A DNA stretch of 64,000 bases from Dendrolimus kikuchii (GCA_019925095.2 CM034392.1:15324387-15388386), one strand, 5' to 3'; counted from the stretch's first letter, positions 10,301 through 21,111 are shown. Numbers and translations are program-made. Notes: generated by a model not told the origin, from the letters alone.

Positions 10301-11777
10301 CTTTTCAAAGTACTCTCCACCAGCCTCTATACAAAGTTTCATGCGTCTGAAACAGTTTTCGAAACACTTTTTCCAGTCCGCCGCGCGGACACGTCGTTTA
10401 CGGCTTGCTCGAACGCTGACAGCGCATCTTCCGACGACGAAAATTGTATCTCTACTACTGGGCCGATTTCGATGCGGGTTTCACTAACCGACAGCAAATT
10501 CTTAAAATGTGCGCTACTTTTTATCTTGAATTTTTTGAATGAATGATTTCAAATGACCAGATTAAAAAAAATCAAATTCCAACGTGGTTTTTTCACTGTC
10601 CGATAGTAATATTTATGTAATAAAATGTGTGATATTTTTTATCCCGGGAATCCTGCGGGAGTTTTCCCTGGAGCCGTTTGAAGTAGTTCCAGTGCATAAA
10701 AGTTAGCTTATTTCGACAGTTCCCAATAAAACGATAGCTTACATTCTTTTTTCAATGCCGAGATATTTTGTGTCCCGGAAATTCCACGTCAAGCGTGAAC
10801 GAAGTCGCGGGCATATCCTAGTAGATACAAAATGTACGACACCGATATACTTCCGACGCTTCTCTACTTTCACAGTATCAGTGTAATTTGCCAGGTGGTA
10901 GGGCGTTTGCCCGACTGGATGGCTACCACCCCTGGTCTAAAGCATGTCGCCATAACAACCTTGAGTTGTGTTCCGGCATTAGTGACCAGGTTCCAGTCTC
11001 CCTTAAGAGAGCAGTAGCGCATTTGTAGCACCTTTGGTGTTCCATATGTCCATAGGCGATGGTAACCGCTTTCCATCAAGTGGGCCGTCTGCCTGTCTGC
11101 TGAACTCATGCAATAAAAAAAATAAAAAAAAAATCAAAAAAAAATCGCGTTGTTTCCCGTGAAAACGGGGATGCTCAAGCTATTTTACAAGCTTTTATTT
11201 AACTTGCAATGGATGTACCTATGTATGTATGTATGTATGTAAGTTCGGGTGGAATCTTGCAATTTAAATTTGACCAACTTCCCGGTTTCCGATTGAGCTG
11301 AAATTTTGTACGCATATGTATAACGCATATATAATTGACAATGCAATAATATGGTCCCATGGAATTGATCTGCTGATGACGTCGAAAGGTGGCCATAGGA
11401 ACTCCTGTACTAAACCAGATAGACCCGTCGTGTTTGGGCTCGTTTTACTTGTCTTGGCAAGCACTCTGCTGCTACATGATATCCAGGATCTCCAAAGCTT
11501 GTTACAACTGAGATGGAAATTTCCACTCAACATGAAGAACGACTTTAAAATAAATTAATTCCATGGTGATTATCTGCGTCTCTTTGATATTAATTTTATT
11601 TATACTTACTTATTGTGATCATATTTTTTTAGTGACGCGAAAAACATGGCCGTGGACGTGAGGAACATAGTTCTGAGAACTATTCAAGAGAAGGGCGGTC
11701 GCACGGAGGCCGACGCGATCCAGTTCCTCAAGAAACTTGAGTCTATGAAGAAGTATTCCGCAGATGTGTGGAGTTAA
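3042..11777 (+). CDS. CPR: NADPH-cytochrome P450 reductase, C-terminal half (six exons)
   Basis: This is the diflavin reductase of the endoplasmic reticulum that passes electrons from NADPH through FAD and FMN to P450s and heme oxygenase. Exons 3042-3283, 5021-5218, 6442-6605, 7000-7174, 10002-10159 and 11633-11777 join in frame with AG/GT junctions and code for the last 359 residues plus a split Gly. Visible motifs are the connecting/FAD part ([16 protein letters not shown]), the FAD signature RYYSISSS, the NADPH site [36 protein letters not shown], and the C-terminal DVWS whose Trp stacks on the flavin in known reductases. The full protein is normally near 680 residues, so the membrane anchor and FMN domain lie upstream of the window. 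The preceding intron exceeds 3 kb. The introns are loaded with retroelement fragments, but no coding exon is broken. Confidence 0.95.
3470..4455 (+). mobile_element. family B repeat element, copy 2 (in CPR intron)
   Basis: It has the same head (tttacccctcggctgggccg, then cttgtttaaagagcaggcgttaatacagg) and the same CAGA-rich tail ending cacatttataatattaataggg as copy 1. The internal array at 3895-4020 is short and made of AACAAAAgtGACaa- and GACCAAAAT-type units instead of GGGCAAAA. Two (TA)n runs sit in the tail half. It lies wholly in the intron between the CPR exons at 3042 and 5021. Confidence 0.65.
4277..4347. repeat. (TA)n microsatellite
   Basis: A nearly perfect TA run of about 70 bases lies inside family B copy 2. 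A shorter TA run lies at 4124-4143. Confidence 0.95.
4480..4560 (-). repeat. family A fragment (acidic reading frame)
   Basis: On the minus strand this reads [18 protein letters not shown], almost identical to the reading frame seen at 39560-39640 and 52645-52725. It is a short fragment of the family called A here. The function is unknown. Confidence 0.6.
4666..4930 (-). pseudogene. RTE-type retrotransposon, C-terminal coding fragment
   Basis: On the minus strand the end reads [14 protein letters not shown], then [27 protein letters not shown] and a stop at 4666. This is the usual C-terminal end of RTE-like endonuclease/reverse transcriptases in Lepidoptera. The upstream part ([16 protein letters not shown]) is in another frame and is followed by a TAG, so the copy is dead and 5'-truncated. 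Confidence 0.8.
5021..5218 (+). CDS. CPR: CPR exon: FAD-binding RYYSISSS
   Basis: The acceptor is ttaatttcag and the donor is aag|gtgaga. The exon has 66 codons and is phase 0 at both ends. It holds [41 protein letters not shown] binds the FAD pyrophosphate in this family. The 1.7-kb intron before it contains family B copy 2 and an RTE fragment. Confidence 0.94.
5371..5985. repeat. GC-rich interspersed repeat, class uncertain
   Basis: A GC-rich block sits in an AT-rich CPR intron, running from 'aacccgcaggggggctttgtggc' to 'ctggtctccaaagacatac' followed by AATAATAATT-type simple sequence. Such a GC body with a TAA-like tail suits the 3' UTR of a non-LTR retrotransposon. No domain can be read in it, so the class is a guess. 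A second repeat-like patch follows at 6110-6245. Confidence 0.4.
6442..6605 (+). CDS. CPR: CPR exon: FAD/NADPH interface
   Basis: The acceptor is tttgtttccag and the donor is TTCAG|gtattt, which splits an Arg codon. It reads [20 protein letters not shown], then the family motif GVTTTWLA and [10 protein letters not shown]. It is strikingly GC-rich at third codon positions compared with the two exons before it. Confidence 0.94.
7000..7174 (+). CDS. CPR: CPR exon: NADPH-binding [12 protein letters not shown]
   Basis: The acceptor is ctgtgccag and the donor is CAGGAG|gtgaga. The first base completes the split Arg, then [24 protein letters not shown] and [17 protein letters not shown] follow. The Gly-rich loop binds the NADPH pyrophosphate and YFGCR is the following conserved strand. 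It is GC-rich like the previous exon. Confidence 0.95.
7430..7800 (-). pseudogene. non-LTR reverse transcriptase fragment (after the RT domain)
   Basis: Minus-strand reading shows '[20 protein letters not shown]', then [11 protein letters not shown], and further on [20 protein letters not shown]. This order (EKNKL, ILR.I.GP, RLRWLGH) is standard for RTE-like and related elements downstream of the catalytic core. Stop codons interrupt it. It lies antisense in the large CPR intron. Confidence 0.75.
9115..9559 (-). mobile_element. solo LTR, copy 1
   Basis: The 445-bp unit begins TGTTAC and ends GTAACA, and is flanked by the 4-bp direct repeat GTAT (9111-9114 and 9560-9563). TG...CA ends with a 4-bp target duplication fit an LTR retrotransposon, Ty3/gypsy- or Bel-like. 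Orientation is inferred from the minus strand, where a TATATAG lies mid-element and an AATAAA lies about 50 bp before the end. No internal region or second LTR is adjacent, so this is a solo LTR. Confidence 0.75.
10002..10159 (+). CDS. CPR: CPR exon: NADPH domain, AFSRDQ
   Basis: The acceptor is accatgacag and the donor is TGCGG|gtaatt, which splits the Gly of CGD. It contains [20 protein letters not shown] and [11 protein letters not shown]. The Ser-Arg of FSRD contacts the NADPH 2'-phosphate in characterised reductases. The 2.8-kb intron before it holds an RT fragment and a solo LTR. Confidence 0.94.
10280..10450 (-). pseudogene. mariner transposase C-terminal fragment
   Basis: The minus strand ends with [15 protein letters not shown], then [11 protein letters not shown] and a stop, the typical C-terminus of mariner transposases. 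The upstream part ([14 protein letters not shown]) is in another frame. Only the tail of the gene is present, in the last CPR intron. Confidence 0.75.
10890..11110 (+). repeat. interspersed repeat family D, copy 1
   Basis: The segment contains 'aacaaccttgagttgtgttccggc' and 'ggtgttccatatgtccataggcgatgg', ending in an A-rich tail at 11103-11140. Related sequence is found inverted at 29248-29320 and, diverged, at 48935-49030. An A-rich end suggests a non-LTR 3' end. No protein can be read. Confidence 0.5.
11200..11530 (+). repeat. probable interspersed repeat with (GTAT)n start
   Basis: A short (TATG)n run at 11218-11242 is followed by 'tgaccaacttcccggtttccgattgagctgaaattttgtacg' and 'aggtggccataggaactc'. 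I recall very similar wording as an abundant lepidopteran intergenic repeat, but no second copy is present here to confirm it. No gene is seen. Confidence 0.35.
11633..11777 (+). CDS. CPR: CPR terminal exon
   Basis: The acceptor is tatttttttag. It completes the CGD motif (G)[11 protein letters not shown] and runs to YSADVWS followed by TAA. The final Trp-Ser is the conserved end of P450 reductases. The 3' UTR starts at 11778. Confidence 0.95.
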
Positions 11778-12276
11778 TTTGAACAATGATTATAGTTCAA
11801 CTGTAATTATAGACCAATGACGAAACTAGCAAGTGAACAAGAGTAACTAAAATATTGTGATTAATAAAATTAGCTCACAATCGGTTAGTTAGTGGCAAAA
11901 GGAATGCCCTGGTAAAGTTATTAATTTAATAATATTACAATTTAACAGATATTGTATTAGTATCAGACATCTATACATGTGGTAGAGAAGGTTTTTATAT
12001 TGCATATTTATTTTAATTATTATTATTGATTTATAACCATGATGATAAGACGATGATTATCATATGTTGGAAGATTTTTTTTAGGTGATACTAAAAGTAA
12101 ATAGTTGTCTTTTATGAAATTTATACGAACCTGGGATAAAAATGGCAGCAGGATAAAGTTGTGCGTGTTTAGCTAAACTTGTAAGGTTAAAAAAGAACTT
12201 TTCAATAACATATTTGGACTTAGCTATATGTGCGAAAAATTTAATTATTCAATAAATTTGTTTTGTTCAAAAGTTT
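11778..12276 (+). terminator. CPR 3' UTR with two AATAAA signals
   Basis: AATAAA occurs at 11863-11868, 86 bases after the stop codon, and again at 12251-12256. Either could direct cleavage, and the second would give a ~500-base 3' UTR. I cannot decide between them from sequence. Confidence 0.5.
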
Positions 12277-12416
12277 GTTGTATACGTGATTTTGATTGGA
12301 TTCTAAAATACTATAATACACTAAATTCACAGTTATTATTTCCTAGAAATACCGTAATATTACTAGGATAGCAAGTGATTTTCAAATAAATGTTCAAAAG
12401 TAATAAATGCCTCGTG

Positions 12417-12500
12417 ATGGGATTGGCATCTACACCAAATTGTTCTTCATGTCAGATATGTAAGATTGATGATGTCTTTCATGTATTAGTGGAATGTGTC
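12417..12500 (+). pseudogene. non-LTR retrotransposon C-terminal zinc motif remnant
   Basis: One short frame reads MGLASTPNC, SSCQICKIDD and VFHVLVEC, a C..C..C.......H....C pattern found at the C-terminus of many Jockey-, R1- and CR1-type polymerases. Nothing else of the element is readable on either side. Confidence 0.5.
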
Positions 12501-12539
12501 CAAACAGCCTTAGAAATTTTATAAAATTATTTGATACTA

Positions 12540-12740
12540 GCTGATGGCCGCGACTTCGTCCGCGTGGTAAGTTTTTTTAACTATCCCACGGGAACTCTTT
12601 TTTCGGGATAGAAAGTATCTTATATGTTGACCAGAGATATAAGCTACCACCATACAAAATTTCATTTAAATTGGTCCAGTTGTTTCGGAGATTAGCCCGT
12701 ACAAACAGAGAAACAAAAAATTTGAAAAAAATCAATTAGT
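12540..12740 (+). repeat. lepidopteran-type interspersed repeat
   Basis: The head 'ctagctgatggccgcgacttcgtccgcgtgg' is followed by 'tatcccacgggaactc' and 'aaatttcatttaaattggtccagttgtttcgg'. This is the familiar wording of an abundant short interspersed element tail in moths and butterflies. It encodes no protein. Confidence 0.55.
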
Positions 12741-15649
12741 TCTATTTCACTTCTTACATCCCCCTGACTTGGTTTTTAGCATTTTTTTTCATTGTACAGA
12801 AATTCGACCTCTACAGTTTTATTATATGTATAGATAGGCTAGTGCAACAGCATTTTATTATAAATGTATGTCGATTGTTAATTATTAAGGCGACATAGCC
12901 AAGTTGTGGCTAAGCCTTTAGAAAGAATAAAAAAAAGAAATGTGTGAGTGTTATTCGTGTTATTTAATGTAATGGTAAAACATATTGGAAAGCAGTATAA
13001 TATGCCAGTGTTTTGTAATTCGCATATGCCCACCTCGGGGTCATTGGTTTAATGAGCAATTAGCCTTAAGTAGTAACAATTTTAGTTCTGTTCCAACACG
13101 ATTTTAAAACGGACCAATACTTCACAAATTTTCCATTTGTGAAACTGTACTGAGCATCAGTCTTATAGTTTGCTGAGGATGTGAAATCGTATTGGAACTT
13201 TCACGTTTTATTCATTATTTCCTTCTCTTTGTGTATTTCGCAAGAATTAGGAAGAAAGTTAGGATTAATTCATAACTTTACCATTACTTTTTATACTATA
13301 CATAAACGATTTTTTTTACTCTTCCTGACCCTTCCGTATTATATCTAACTACACTCTCATTTCTGTCTCTCTCAGACTATATTTTATTTTCACTTAATGG
13401 TTCTTTAAGCCCTCTAAAGGCTGTTAATACAGAAATGATAATTGATGGACAAAGTTATTTTAATAATAAAATAATTTCTATTTCTAGGTCGACATATCAT
13501 GACATAGCTTAGTTTTGTAAAATTTGAATACAAAGCACCCTTCAGATTGCCAAATATGATTGCTTTTTGTTTTATTTGTGACACATATCGGTTTCAGGCA
13601 ATGGATGACAATAATTGAATTAAAAACTAACTTTGAAAAAGGCCTTAAATCCTATATTTTATTTTAACTAGAGGACGCCACAAATCGGCCCTCCCTCCCT
13701 TTTTATATAGAAAATCATTACTCCTATCATCAACCAACATTTGTTTAAAATTTATTTTTGCAACTACAACTACACTTTAAAATTTTTAATAATTTCTTTT
13801 CAATTTCATTTTTATTTAAACACGAGTACCAGAATTACATTTCTATTCTATTTTGTAATTTTTGACTAAAGTGCCTTTGCCATTGATTTGAACCCATATT
13901 TTTTTATTGCAGACACTATATTGACAATTGCAAATGTCAAACTTGTATCAAAATCTACAAATATACATTGTTTTTAAGTGGGATATTTACTAATTGTCAG
14001 TTTGGTATTTGCAATTAAAAATAAGGTACCTATCAATCAATTCATTCATAGATGTTACGCGCCTAAATTCAGTATTAGACAATGCTATTATCAAATTTTC
14101 AAATAAGTTGCCTTTATATACTTCCGCTGCCCATTTCCCTCGACGTCTTCCTGCTTACTGCCGTGAAAGTGAGAATAATGTAAACGAGGCATTAAGATGC
14201 CGATATTTTGTGTACGATTTCGTAAATCTTTGAATGAAATACTTACAGTTATAACTACTTTGAATAAAATATACATAAGACATTGTATTGAACGTGTTAA
14301 TCGTAAAAAAGAAATTACGAACAATAATAACAGGGTGTTGGCTGTCATAGTAAATGTTTTAGACAATGTGCTAATAAATTGTTAACAATTTTAAATTCGA
14401 TTATTTTATATGGCTGTTATATAGTGCATTAGTTTGTATTGTTATCTACTATGGAATAGTGTCAAAAATATAATAACTTAAATTAAGTGGATCGGGCAAT
14501 AGATTTTAAGAAGATAGTGTATAATTTTTATAATTATCACGTAATTTTTTGTGAATTAAATATTTTCAAAAGAAATGTTATTTTAGTCTTTTATCCCACT
14601 GGTAAACTATATACGCCGTTTAGTCAGTAGCAAAACAAGTGCAGATGCAAATACAAAACCTAACAACTGAAATTGTTTTTTAAATGAATGTGTATTTATT
14701 GCCTACACACGTAGACTATCAAAACACGATATCGGTCCCCATTAGCTTAATACTTTTGAAATGGCATGTCTTTGGAGTTTATGTCGTTTATGTCGTTTTT
14801 TATGCTGTACAATAAAATTTCTTTGCATGCACTTGCTAGATTTTGAAATTGCCCAACTGATATGATATATGATAATGATCGATGGTGAAAACCGCTAAAA
14901 GATCCTATGCGTGATTTCGGATGAGTTTATAGGGAATAATAATAATATTATAAATAATAATAAAATAGTTTATTAGGTACCAGAATATTGTTGCAACGGT
15001 AACAAAAAGCTATTACAATAAAATAGGTTAAATCTAATTAATAATTAGGGAAAACTAAAAATAATTAATAAAATTAGTGAATACTAAACTAGGCAGTCTG
15101 TAATATAGGTGTTAGTTCTTTCCTATAATGCATGACTTGAATATTTCACTTATATTCATATGTGGGTAGAAAGAAGTGTTACAAGATTTGTGAGGGGTTA
15201 TACATACTGCCATATAAACTTGTATGGACAGATGTTAAAGCGAGTATATAAAGTAGGAACTTGGGTAAATGTTTAATACGAGTATGTAAAATAATAAAAC
15301 TCATGTTAATTTTAACGAGTGTAAAAGCATGTGTGCGTATGCAGGTGCTCGTGCCTGTACGTATGTGTATTGTGTGTGTGCTTATCTGAAATTTTTGTCT
15401 ACTTAAGAGTGTAAGTATAGACTTGAATTGAAACAATCATTTTAAAATCTTAAAAAGTTCTTCCACTTCATAGTTTTTAGCCACGTAATCAATTTTTGCT
15501 TGCATTGAAACCTGTTTAAAAGGGTAAATATTAAGGATTTTATTTATTTTATTATAACACAGGCCCAAGGAAACAAAGGAGGAACTTAGTCATAAAAAAT
15601 GAATTATGGGGGAAGCTTTGTCCTTTCTTCGAGTGGAACTGTTATATTT
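12741..15649. other. intergenic AT-rich stretch, no gene seen
   Basis: I see only short, AT-rich open frames without domain character. Repeat-like patches are 13665-13700 ('aactagaggacgccacaaatcggccctccc') and 14935-15060, a TAATAATA-rich stretch resembling the tail of the CR1-like element at 15933. The rest is unremarkable. Confidence 0.6.
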
Positions 15650-15920
15650 TGTATCATATATCGATTTTTGGTGATAAGGACAAGGTAGCATTAAGTATAA
15701 ACAGTTTCCTAACTGTTAAGACGTCACACATTTAGAATAAAGTTTAACCGTCGGATATTTGTAAGGTTTCGATATTATTGTTTTTAAAAGCATTCGTTGC
15801 GCTCGTTCTAATTCGATTAGGTGGCTTTTTCGTGCTCCTCCCTAGGATGTAATACAGTAGGACAATACTGATTGAGCTAATGAGAGTTATACTGTTATGG
15901 AAGTGGTCAACCACATGCTG
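15650..15920 (-). pseudogene. older CR1-like reverse transcriptase, C-terminal piece (split by insertion)
   Basis: On the minus strand this reads HVVDHF, AQSVLSYCITS, WGGARKSHLIELERAQR and KPYKYPTVKLY, the region just after the RT catalytic core in CR1-like elements. A TAG interrupts it after ITS. It joins logically to the piece at 21112-21985, which ends KLIYIFK; the two are separated by the younger element 15933-21111. See the finding on nesting. Confidence 0.75.
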
Positions 15921-16263
15921 TTTTTTTTTAAATAATAATAATAGTTTATTTGTAATAAAAACCAGATACAATGACAAAGAATGATAAGTTGAATTAAAGC
16001 TACGTATGTATGTTCACGTGTCAATTCCCTAACCCCCAAACTAGGTTTGCACCTGTGTCTTGGAGGTTAATTGTGGGTTCTCATTGGTGTATGTTACAAT
16101 ATTATTAGGTTAATTTATGACCAGATTAATGTACAATTTTATTAAGCAGATATTCGGTTTCATAATAAGTTAATTTTTGTAAATATTTAGCAAGTTTCTT
16201 TTTCATTTTGAATGAAGTAAGGGAGTAAATAGATAATTTGTTATTTATTTTATTATATAAAAG

Positions 16264-19068
16264 CTAACTTAGGGAGACATAATGTCGGCTGGCAAAGGTA
16301 GTACGTCTAGCAGGTACATCACATACTGAGTGACCTTGGCGCCTCAGAAAAATATTTGAGTCTAGGGGGAGGCTTGAGTGGCGTCGCAAAACTACACGAA
16401 GTATGTACAATTGCCGCACTGTTAATACATTAGAGTCAACATAGAGTTGGGTGGTAGGATAGTCCATTCGTTTAAACTGCATTATTTTCAGTACTGCTCT
16501 CTAGGCTTGTTCTAACTGTATAAGAGTAGTTTTGCAAGCACCACCCCAGACAGGAATACAGTAAGTAATTACAGATTCTGCTAGACTACAATATGCAAGA
16601 AATATAGTTTCCCTATCAACAGAGTGTCGTAGAGATTTAAAAAGGTTAATTAAACGTGTCACTCGACCACACATGATTTCAATATGTGGTCTCCAATTCA
16701 GCTTATCGTCAATGTGTGCTCCAAAGTATTTCGTTTTAGACAGAAATGTTAATTTTTGACAATTACAACACGTTAAAAGGTTTGCACATGAATGATCTTT
16801 AATTGGGTGATGGTAATTAGCTGTAATATGCGAATTTGGAAGAGTAAATCGAATGACGCCTGTCTTTTCTATATTGAGTGTTAGCAAATTCCTAGACAAC
16901 CATTCCATGACAGTGCGAAGTGCAGATTCGGAATTTTCTCTAGCACGTTCCCAGTCTTTGTCATAAATTAGAAGTGCAGTATCATCTGCATATGTAAAAA
17001 TGTTACATTTTTTAAGCTGGAGTTTAAATAAATCATTGATATATATAAAAAAAGCGTAGGACCTAAAATACTACCTTGGTCACTGGTTCTCAACGCCAAA
17101 TTCGACTACTTCCTCTGAACTAACAAAATTATTAATTTTAACCCGTTGTGTGCGATCAGAAAGGTAATCTTCGAAGATTTTGAGCACGATCCCCCGAACT
17201 CCAACGTTTTCTAGCTTATTTAGTAGAATTGGAATGGAGACAGTATCAAATGCTTTGGAGAGATCAAGGAAGACTCCGTAACATTTCAATTGATTATCTA
17301 ATTTACTTACTAACGTGTTAGTGAAAGAGATTACGGCTTCTTCAGTTGATTTCCCTCTTACAAATCCAAATTGGTTATCGGCAACAATGATATTACTAGT
17401 CAGAAAATTACAAAGGGAATTATTAAGAATCCGTTCGAGTATTTTTGATAAAGAAATAAGCACGAAGATTGGTCTGTAGTTCGTAACACTGCCTCTATCC
17501 CCACTTTTGTAAATCGGGCTTACAACGGTTTTTTAAAAGCTTTAGGGAAAACACCTGAGTTAATAACCAGATTAAATATGAGTGATTAAAGGAACTAGAG
17601 TGCAACTGCATATTTTCAAAACTGGTAGGAATATTGTCCCATCCTGTTGCACTGTCGCTATTTAAACGGATAATTAATTTTTCAACATCACTTTTATCAA
17701 CGGGCAGGATAACAAGGGAGTCACGAGGTGAAGCGTGCAAGGATTCTGCAGTTGAAATTATATTAGTGCCAGAGGAAGTAATTTTACGAGCTAATTCCTT
17801 GCCAATATTGACCAAAAATTTATTTACAGTATCTAAGGATGTGGACAAGTCACTATTGAGTTCAAGTAATTCTTTGGGTTGGCGAGTCGGGGAATCTGTG
17901 TTAGTTATAGAGTTATTACTTTCCAAGTAGCTTTAGGGTTATTTTTAGCTTTTTCTAGTTCAGCCTTTTCATACGCTATCTTTTCTTTTCTAATCAGAGC
18001 TTTACAAAAATTACGGTATCTGGAATAAGTTAATTTTAATATGGCATTATCAGGGTCTTTTCTGAGTTTTTTGTGCATGTTATCGTGATTTTGGACACAA
18101 CGAATCAAACCAGGCGTCATCCATGGCTTTATAATTTTAAACTTTCTAGAATAGTTAATTGTCGTAATATTATTAGTGATAATATTTTGAATAATACTAA
18201 TTAAGTTGTCTGTAGCAATGTTAGGATCACTTTCCTTTAAAACGAGACCAAAGTCAGTGGATTCTATTTCTTTCTTAACGGCAGTAAAGTTTATTCGTAG
18301 AGATTTTGAGCGAATTTCAGATTTGTTGTCATCAGCGTGTAAAAATAGGAGAACTGGAAGGTGGTCAGTAATATGAGAATCCAAAACAAGTATACGAGTA
18401 CGTACCATCGAGTTGATTAAAACATGGCACAAGGCAGTTGTCAACTCTAGTGGGTAATAAGTGGGCGGGCCAGAGTCCTAAAGAGGCCATAGTGTTTAGA
18501 TATTGACTACGGTTAGCATCGGTACCACTGCGCTTTATATCAACATTCATATCTCCTATTAAGATTACATTTTTGAATGATTGTAGGGTAAGTATTAAAT
18601 TCTCAGGACTATTATAGAAGTTATTAAGATCTTTGTAGGAAGGAGAACGGTATATACATAAAAAGGCGTTTTTACCTATGTATAGTGCCAAACAGTTAGC
18701 ATTTACAAAATCTGGTTCGTGTACTATGTAATTTAGAGAGTCTTTAACATAAATAACAACTCCATCATTTTGAATTGGGTTATTTTTTGTAACATGTAAA
18801 ATATATTCAGGTAGTGTAGGTATTTGCGCCATATTTTTAAGCCAACATTGGCTCAACACAATAACGTCAAAAGTGACTAGTTATAGTTAACGTAATAACA
18901 AATTGAACAAAATTTTTATTGATGCTACGAATAATTAACATGAATAACTTTTAAATATTTAAAAGACTGAGTTATAAAGCTATGACACATGTCAGGTGAA
19001 CATTGATTAATTGTAACGTTGGTTCTAAAATTGTCAATATCGTTTGAAAGATCCTTTAAATTAGCCAT
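16264..19068 (-). pseudogene. CR1-like ORF2: endonuclease and reverse transcriptase, frameshifted
   Basis: The reading can be followed from the ATG at 19068 (MANLKDLSND) through RSINKNF, FDVIVLSQCWL, the endonuclease motif IGDMNVDI (about 18555) and TDHLPV (about 18370-18350). The RT domain has FGFVRGKSTEEAV, FLDLSKAFDTVS (catalytic Asp), YADD at about 16985, and the post-RT region WGGACKTTLIQLEQA, YPTTQLYVDS and FASRHYVSLS. At least five frame changes or stops separate these blocks (near 18950, 18400, 17920, 17480, 17080 and 16500). About 935 codons in all, normal for the family. It would copy the element RNA into DNA at a nicked target; this copy cannot. Confidence 0.82.
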
Positions 19069-19396
19069 TATATTATATATTAATTTAGTGACTTTGATGC
19101 AAAAAAGGAACTTGCTTGAGAATGTTCAGACTTATTGACTTTGAAAACAATATCTGCTTTTCCCAAATAACTAGTATAGTGAACACATATGATATGACAG
19201 ATATTTACATAAAAACATTGTTTAGAGACGTAAAAATACACCGTATTTTGTAGAGTATGTTGTACTAGGTACATAGCAAGTTTAGAAATTACAGGGGTAG
19301 ACTGGCAATTACACAAAAAAAAAACGAAAATGGGTTAGGTGAAAAGAATAGTTATTTTCACTTAACAGTAACGTAATAATGAGAAAAGTAACAAAA

Positions 19397-20465
19397 TCAG
19401 TAACAATTACCGGTTTTTTTTACTAAAAAAGTGACACATTCTTGTGATTTAATTTGGATTGGCTTCCCATCCGGATGTATGCGAACAAGAATCTTTCCAT
19501 TTGCATGCCAGCAAGAGTAGTTATGAGCCTTTGCCATTAAGAGTGTTTCATACATGAGTTTTCTTAACATAGGACTCAGGTGTTCGTCTATGTAAATTGC
19601 TTCCTTCGCTCCACTAATACCAAGAGTTTCTGTGTTTAGTTTTTCCGCAATAGGTTTGCTTTTATTATATTGACGAGCCGCTGATAACAATTGATTTCTT
19701 GTAGAAACAGAGACAAATTCAGCTACAATAGGTTTTGAACCGGTTGACTTGCCTGGAATACGGTATATATCCCGAATGTCCGCATTAGTTATATTTAAGT
19801 TCAGGACTTTACCAATATCGAAAACTAATCTCTTGAGATCTTCAGGTTTTTCATGGAGTTTTGTCGGAACGTTGCGTAATTCCATGGTAGACAATCGTGA
19901 TTGTAGGTTTACATCTTGGAGTTGCCTTTCAAGATTGACGATTCTCTCTTCAAATTCTTTCTTTTCGTTTTCTAGACAGGATATTTTAAACTTTATCTCT
20001 TCATAGGCGCAATTAATATAATCCATACTTTTTTCAATTTCAAAGTTGGATTTTTGTATTCCTTTCCATTGGGTTTTGAGATCTGAAACATCTCGAACAA
20101 GTACGGAAAGAGTAGAATCTAATTTAGTTTGCCAATTCGAAAAACGTTGATCTTGTTCCATTTTCCATGTACATAGCATTTCTAAAAGTTCACTTTTGAA
20201 GTTATCGAAAGATCCAGTCCATTGCATACTGTCCTTAACAGGTGACTCTTCTTCAGGACGTTGGCGTTTTAACCTTGAGTTTTTAGAAGTTTTTGGTCTA
20301 TCTTGTACATACATACATACATACATAACTTCACGCCAGTTCCCTTGCGGGGTAGGCACGAACAACAGGTCTATCTTGTGAGGCCAGTAATTCGAAATCA
20401 GACGCTGATTTTTCTTGATTTAATGTCTTATTAGGCAGCGGGACAGTACGCTGGGTTTTAGACAT
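19397..20465 (-). pseudogene. CR1-like ORF1 (coiled coil plus FP25-like domain), interrupted
   Basis: The start is the ATG at 20465-20463 (MSKTQRTVPLPNK). A long coiled-coil-like stretch (about 20200-19900) is followed by a domain reading MELRNVPTKLHEKPEDLKR, IRDIYRIPGK, KPIVAEF, IYIDEHLSPMLRKLMYE and WHANGKILVRI. This resembles the baculovirus FP25-like nucleic acid-binding domain shared with many insect retroelement ORF1 proteins. Near the N-terminus a 61-bp insertion with a 12-bp duplication (20295-20379) adds 73 bp, shifts the frame and brings in a stop. Without it the reading is continuous. The downstream part remains open to 19397. Confidence 0.75.
20307..20367 (-). mobile_element. 61-bp RTE-like 3' end inserted in CR1-like ORF1
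   Basis: On the minus strand the insert reads gttgttcgtgcctac, ccgcaagggaactggcgtga and then (tatg)n. This matches the last 10 codons, stop and tail of the element at 45228-45599. It is flanked on both sides by the identical 12-mer GGTCTATCTTGT (20295-20306 and 20368-20379), a target-site duplication. It is therefore a severely 5'-truncated retrotransposition event. Confidence 0.85.
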
Positions 20466-21111
20466 TATATATTCGCAAAATAAGTCCCAGTATTGTAGAA
20501 GGAATATAATTTATAATTCTAAGCTCCTGAGTACAATAGCTTAGCAATAATAACAAAGCAGTGCCTGAATAAAAATTAAGAGCAAAAAATAGTAGTTGTG
20601 CAGAGCAGCGTGTATCGTATTTTCAGCAGCAAGCGACCAGTTGCAAATTAGCAGTGCGGGCAAAGAACACACAAGGCAAACTCGGTGGACCCGGTTCGAT
20701 CCCAATCTCAACACAACGTGTTTTAATTGTAAAAATTGTCTTGTTAAGACAAGCTCACGACAAGAATCCTCAACGGTGTGTTTGAACATGCACAGCGCGA
20801 AAAGATCGGAGATATAGTCACCACAATATGGCCGCCATTGTATATGGAGATGTCTTGAAGATGAAACGAGAGGTCCGATGCGCGCGCCGATCAGTGGACT
20901 CCAATGATAGTTCGAGTAAGCAGCACGGATATACACCAGCAAATATGGCCACCGGGCCAAATGGCAACCTCCCCAAGATAGTAAGAGGAGAGGGTCCGAT
21001 AGTCACAAGCCAAAATCACTTTACACTGATTTTAAACGAATAAAAATAAACCAATTCTAAAAGCGCGAACACATCACACGACCGCTCACAATGACTCCAC
21101 CCGTGAGGAAA

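Larger units (their letters stand above)
15933..21111 (-). mobile_element. CR1-like non-LTR retrotransposon, near full length, inactive
   Basis: The element runs on the minus strand: about 640 bp of 5' UTR (21111-20466), ORF1 (20465-19397), ORF2 (about 19068-16264), a 3' UTR and a TAATAATAATA tail at 15933-15943. The flanks carry a degraded target duplication: T9AAA at 15921-15932 and TTCTTAAA at 21112-21119. ORF2 has an endonuclease and an RT with an intact YADD, but frameshifts break it. The RT wording (FLDLSKAFDTVS, ARRTTFASRHY near the end) fits the CR1/Rex/Daphne group; the exact clade is tentative. It sits inside an older related copy and itself carries a 61-bp insertion in ORF1. Confidence 0.8.

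Noticed and set aside
20541..20960. 139-codon minus-strand frame upstream of the CR1-like ORF1
   Set aside because: It lies in the element's 5' UTR, has no domain, and overlaps plus-strand frames of similar quality.
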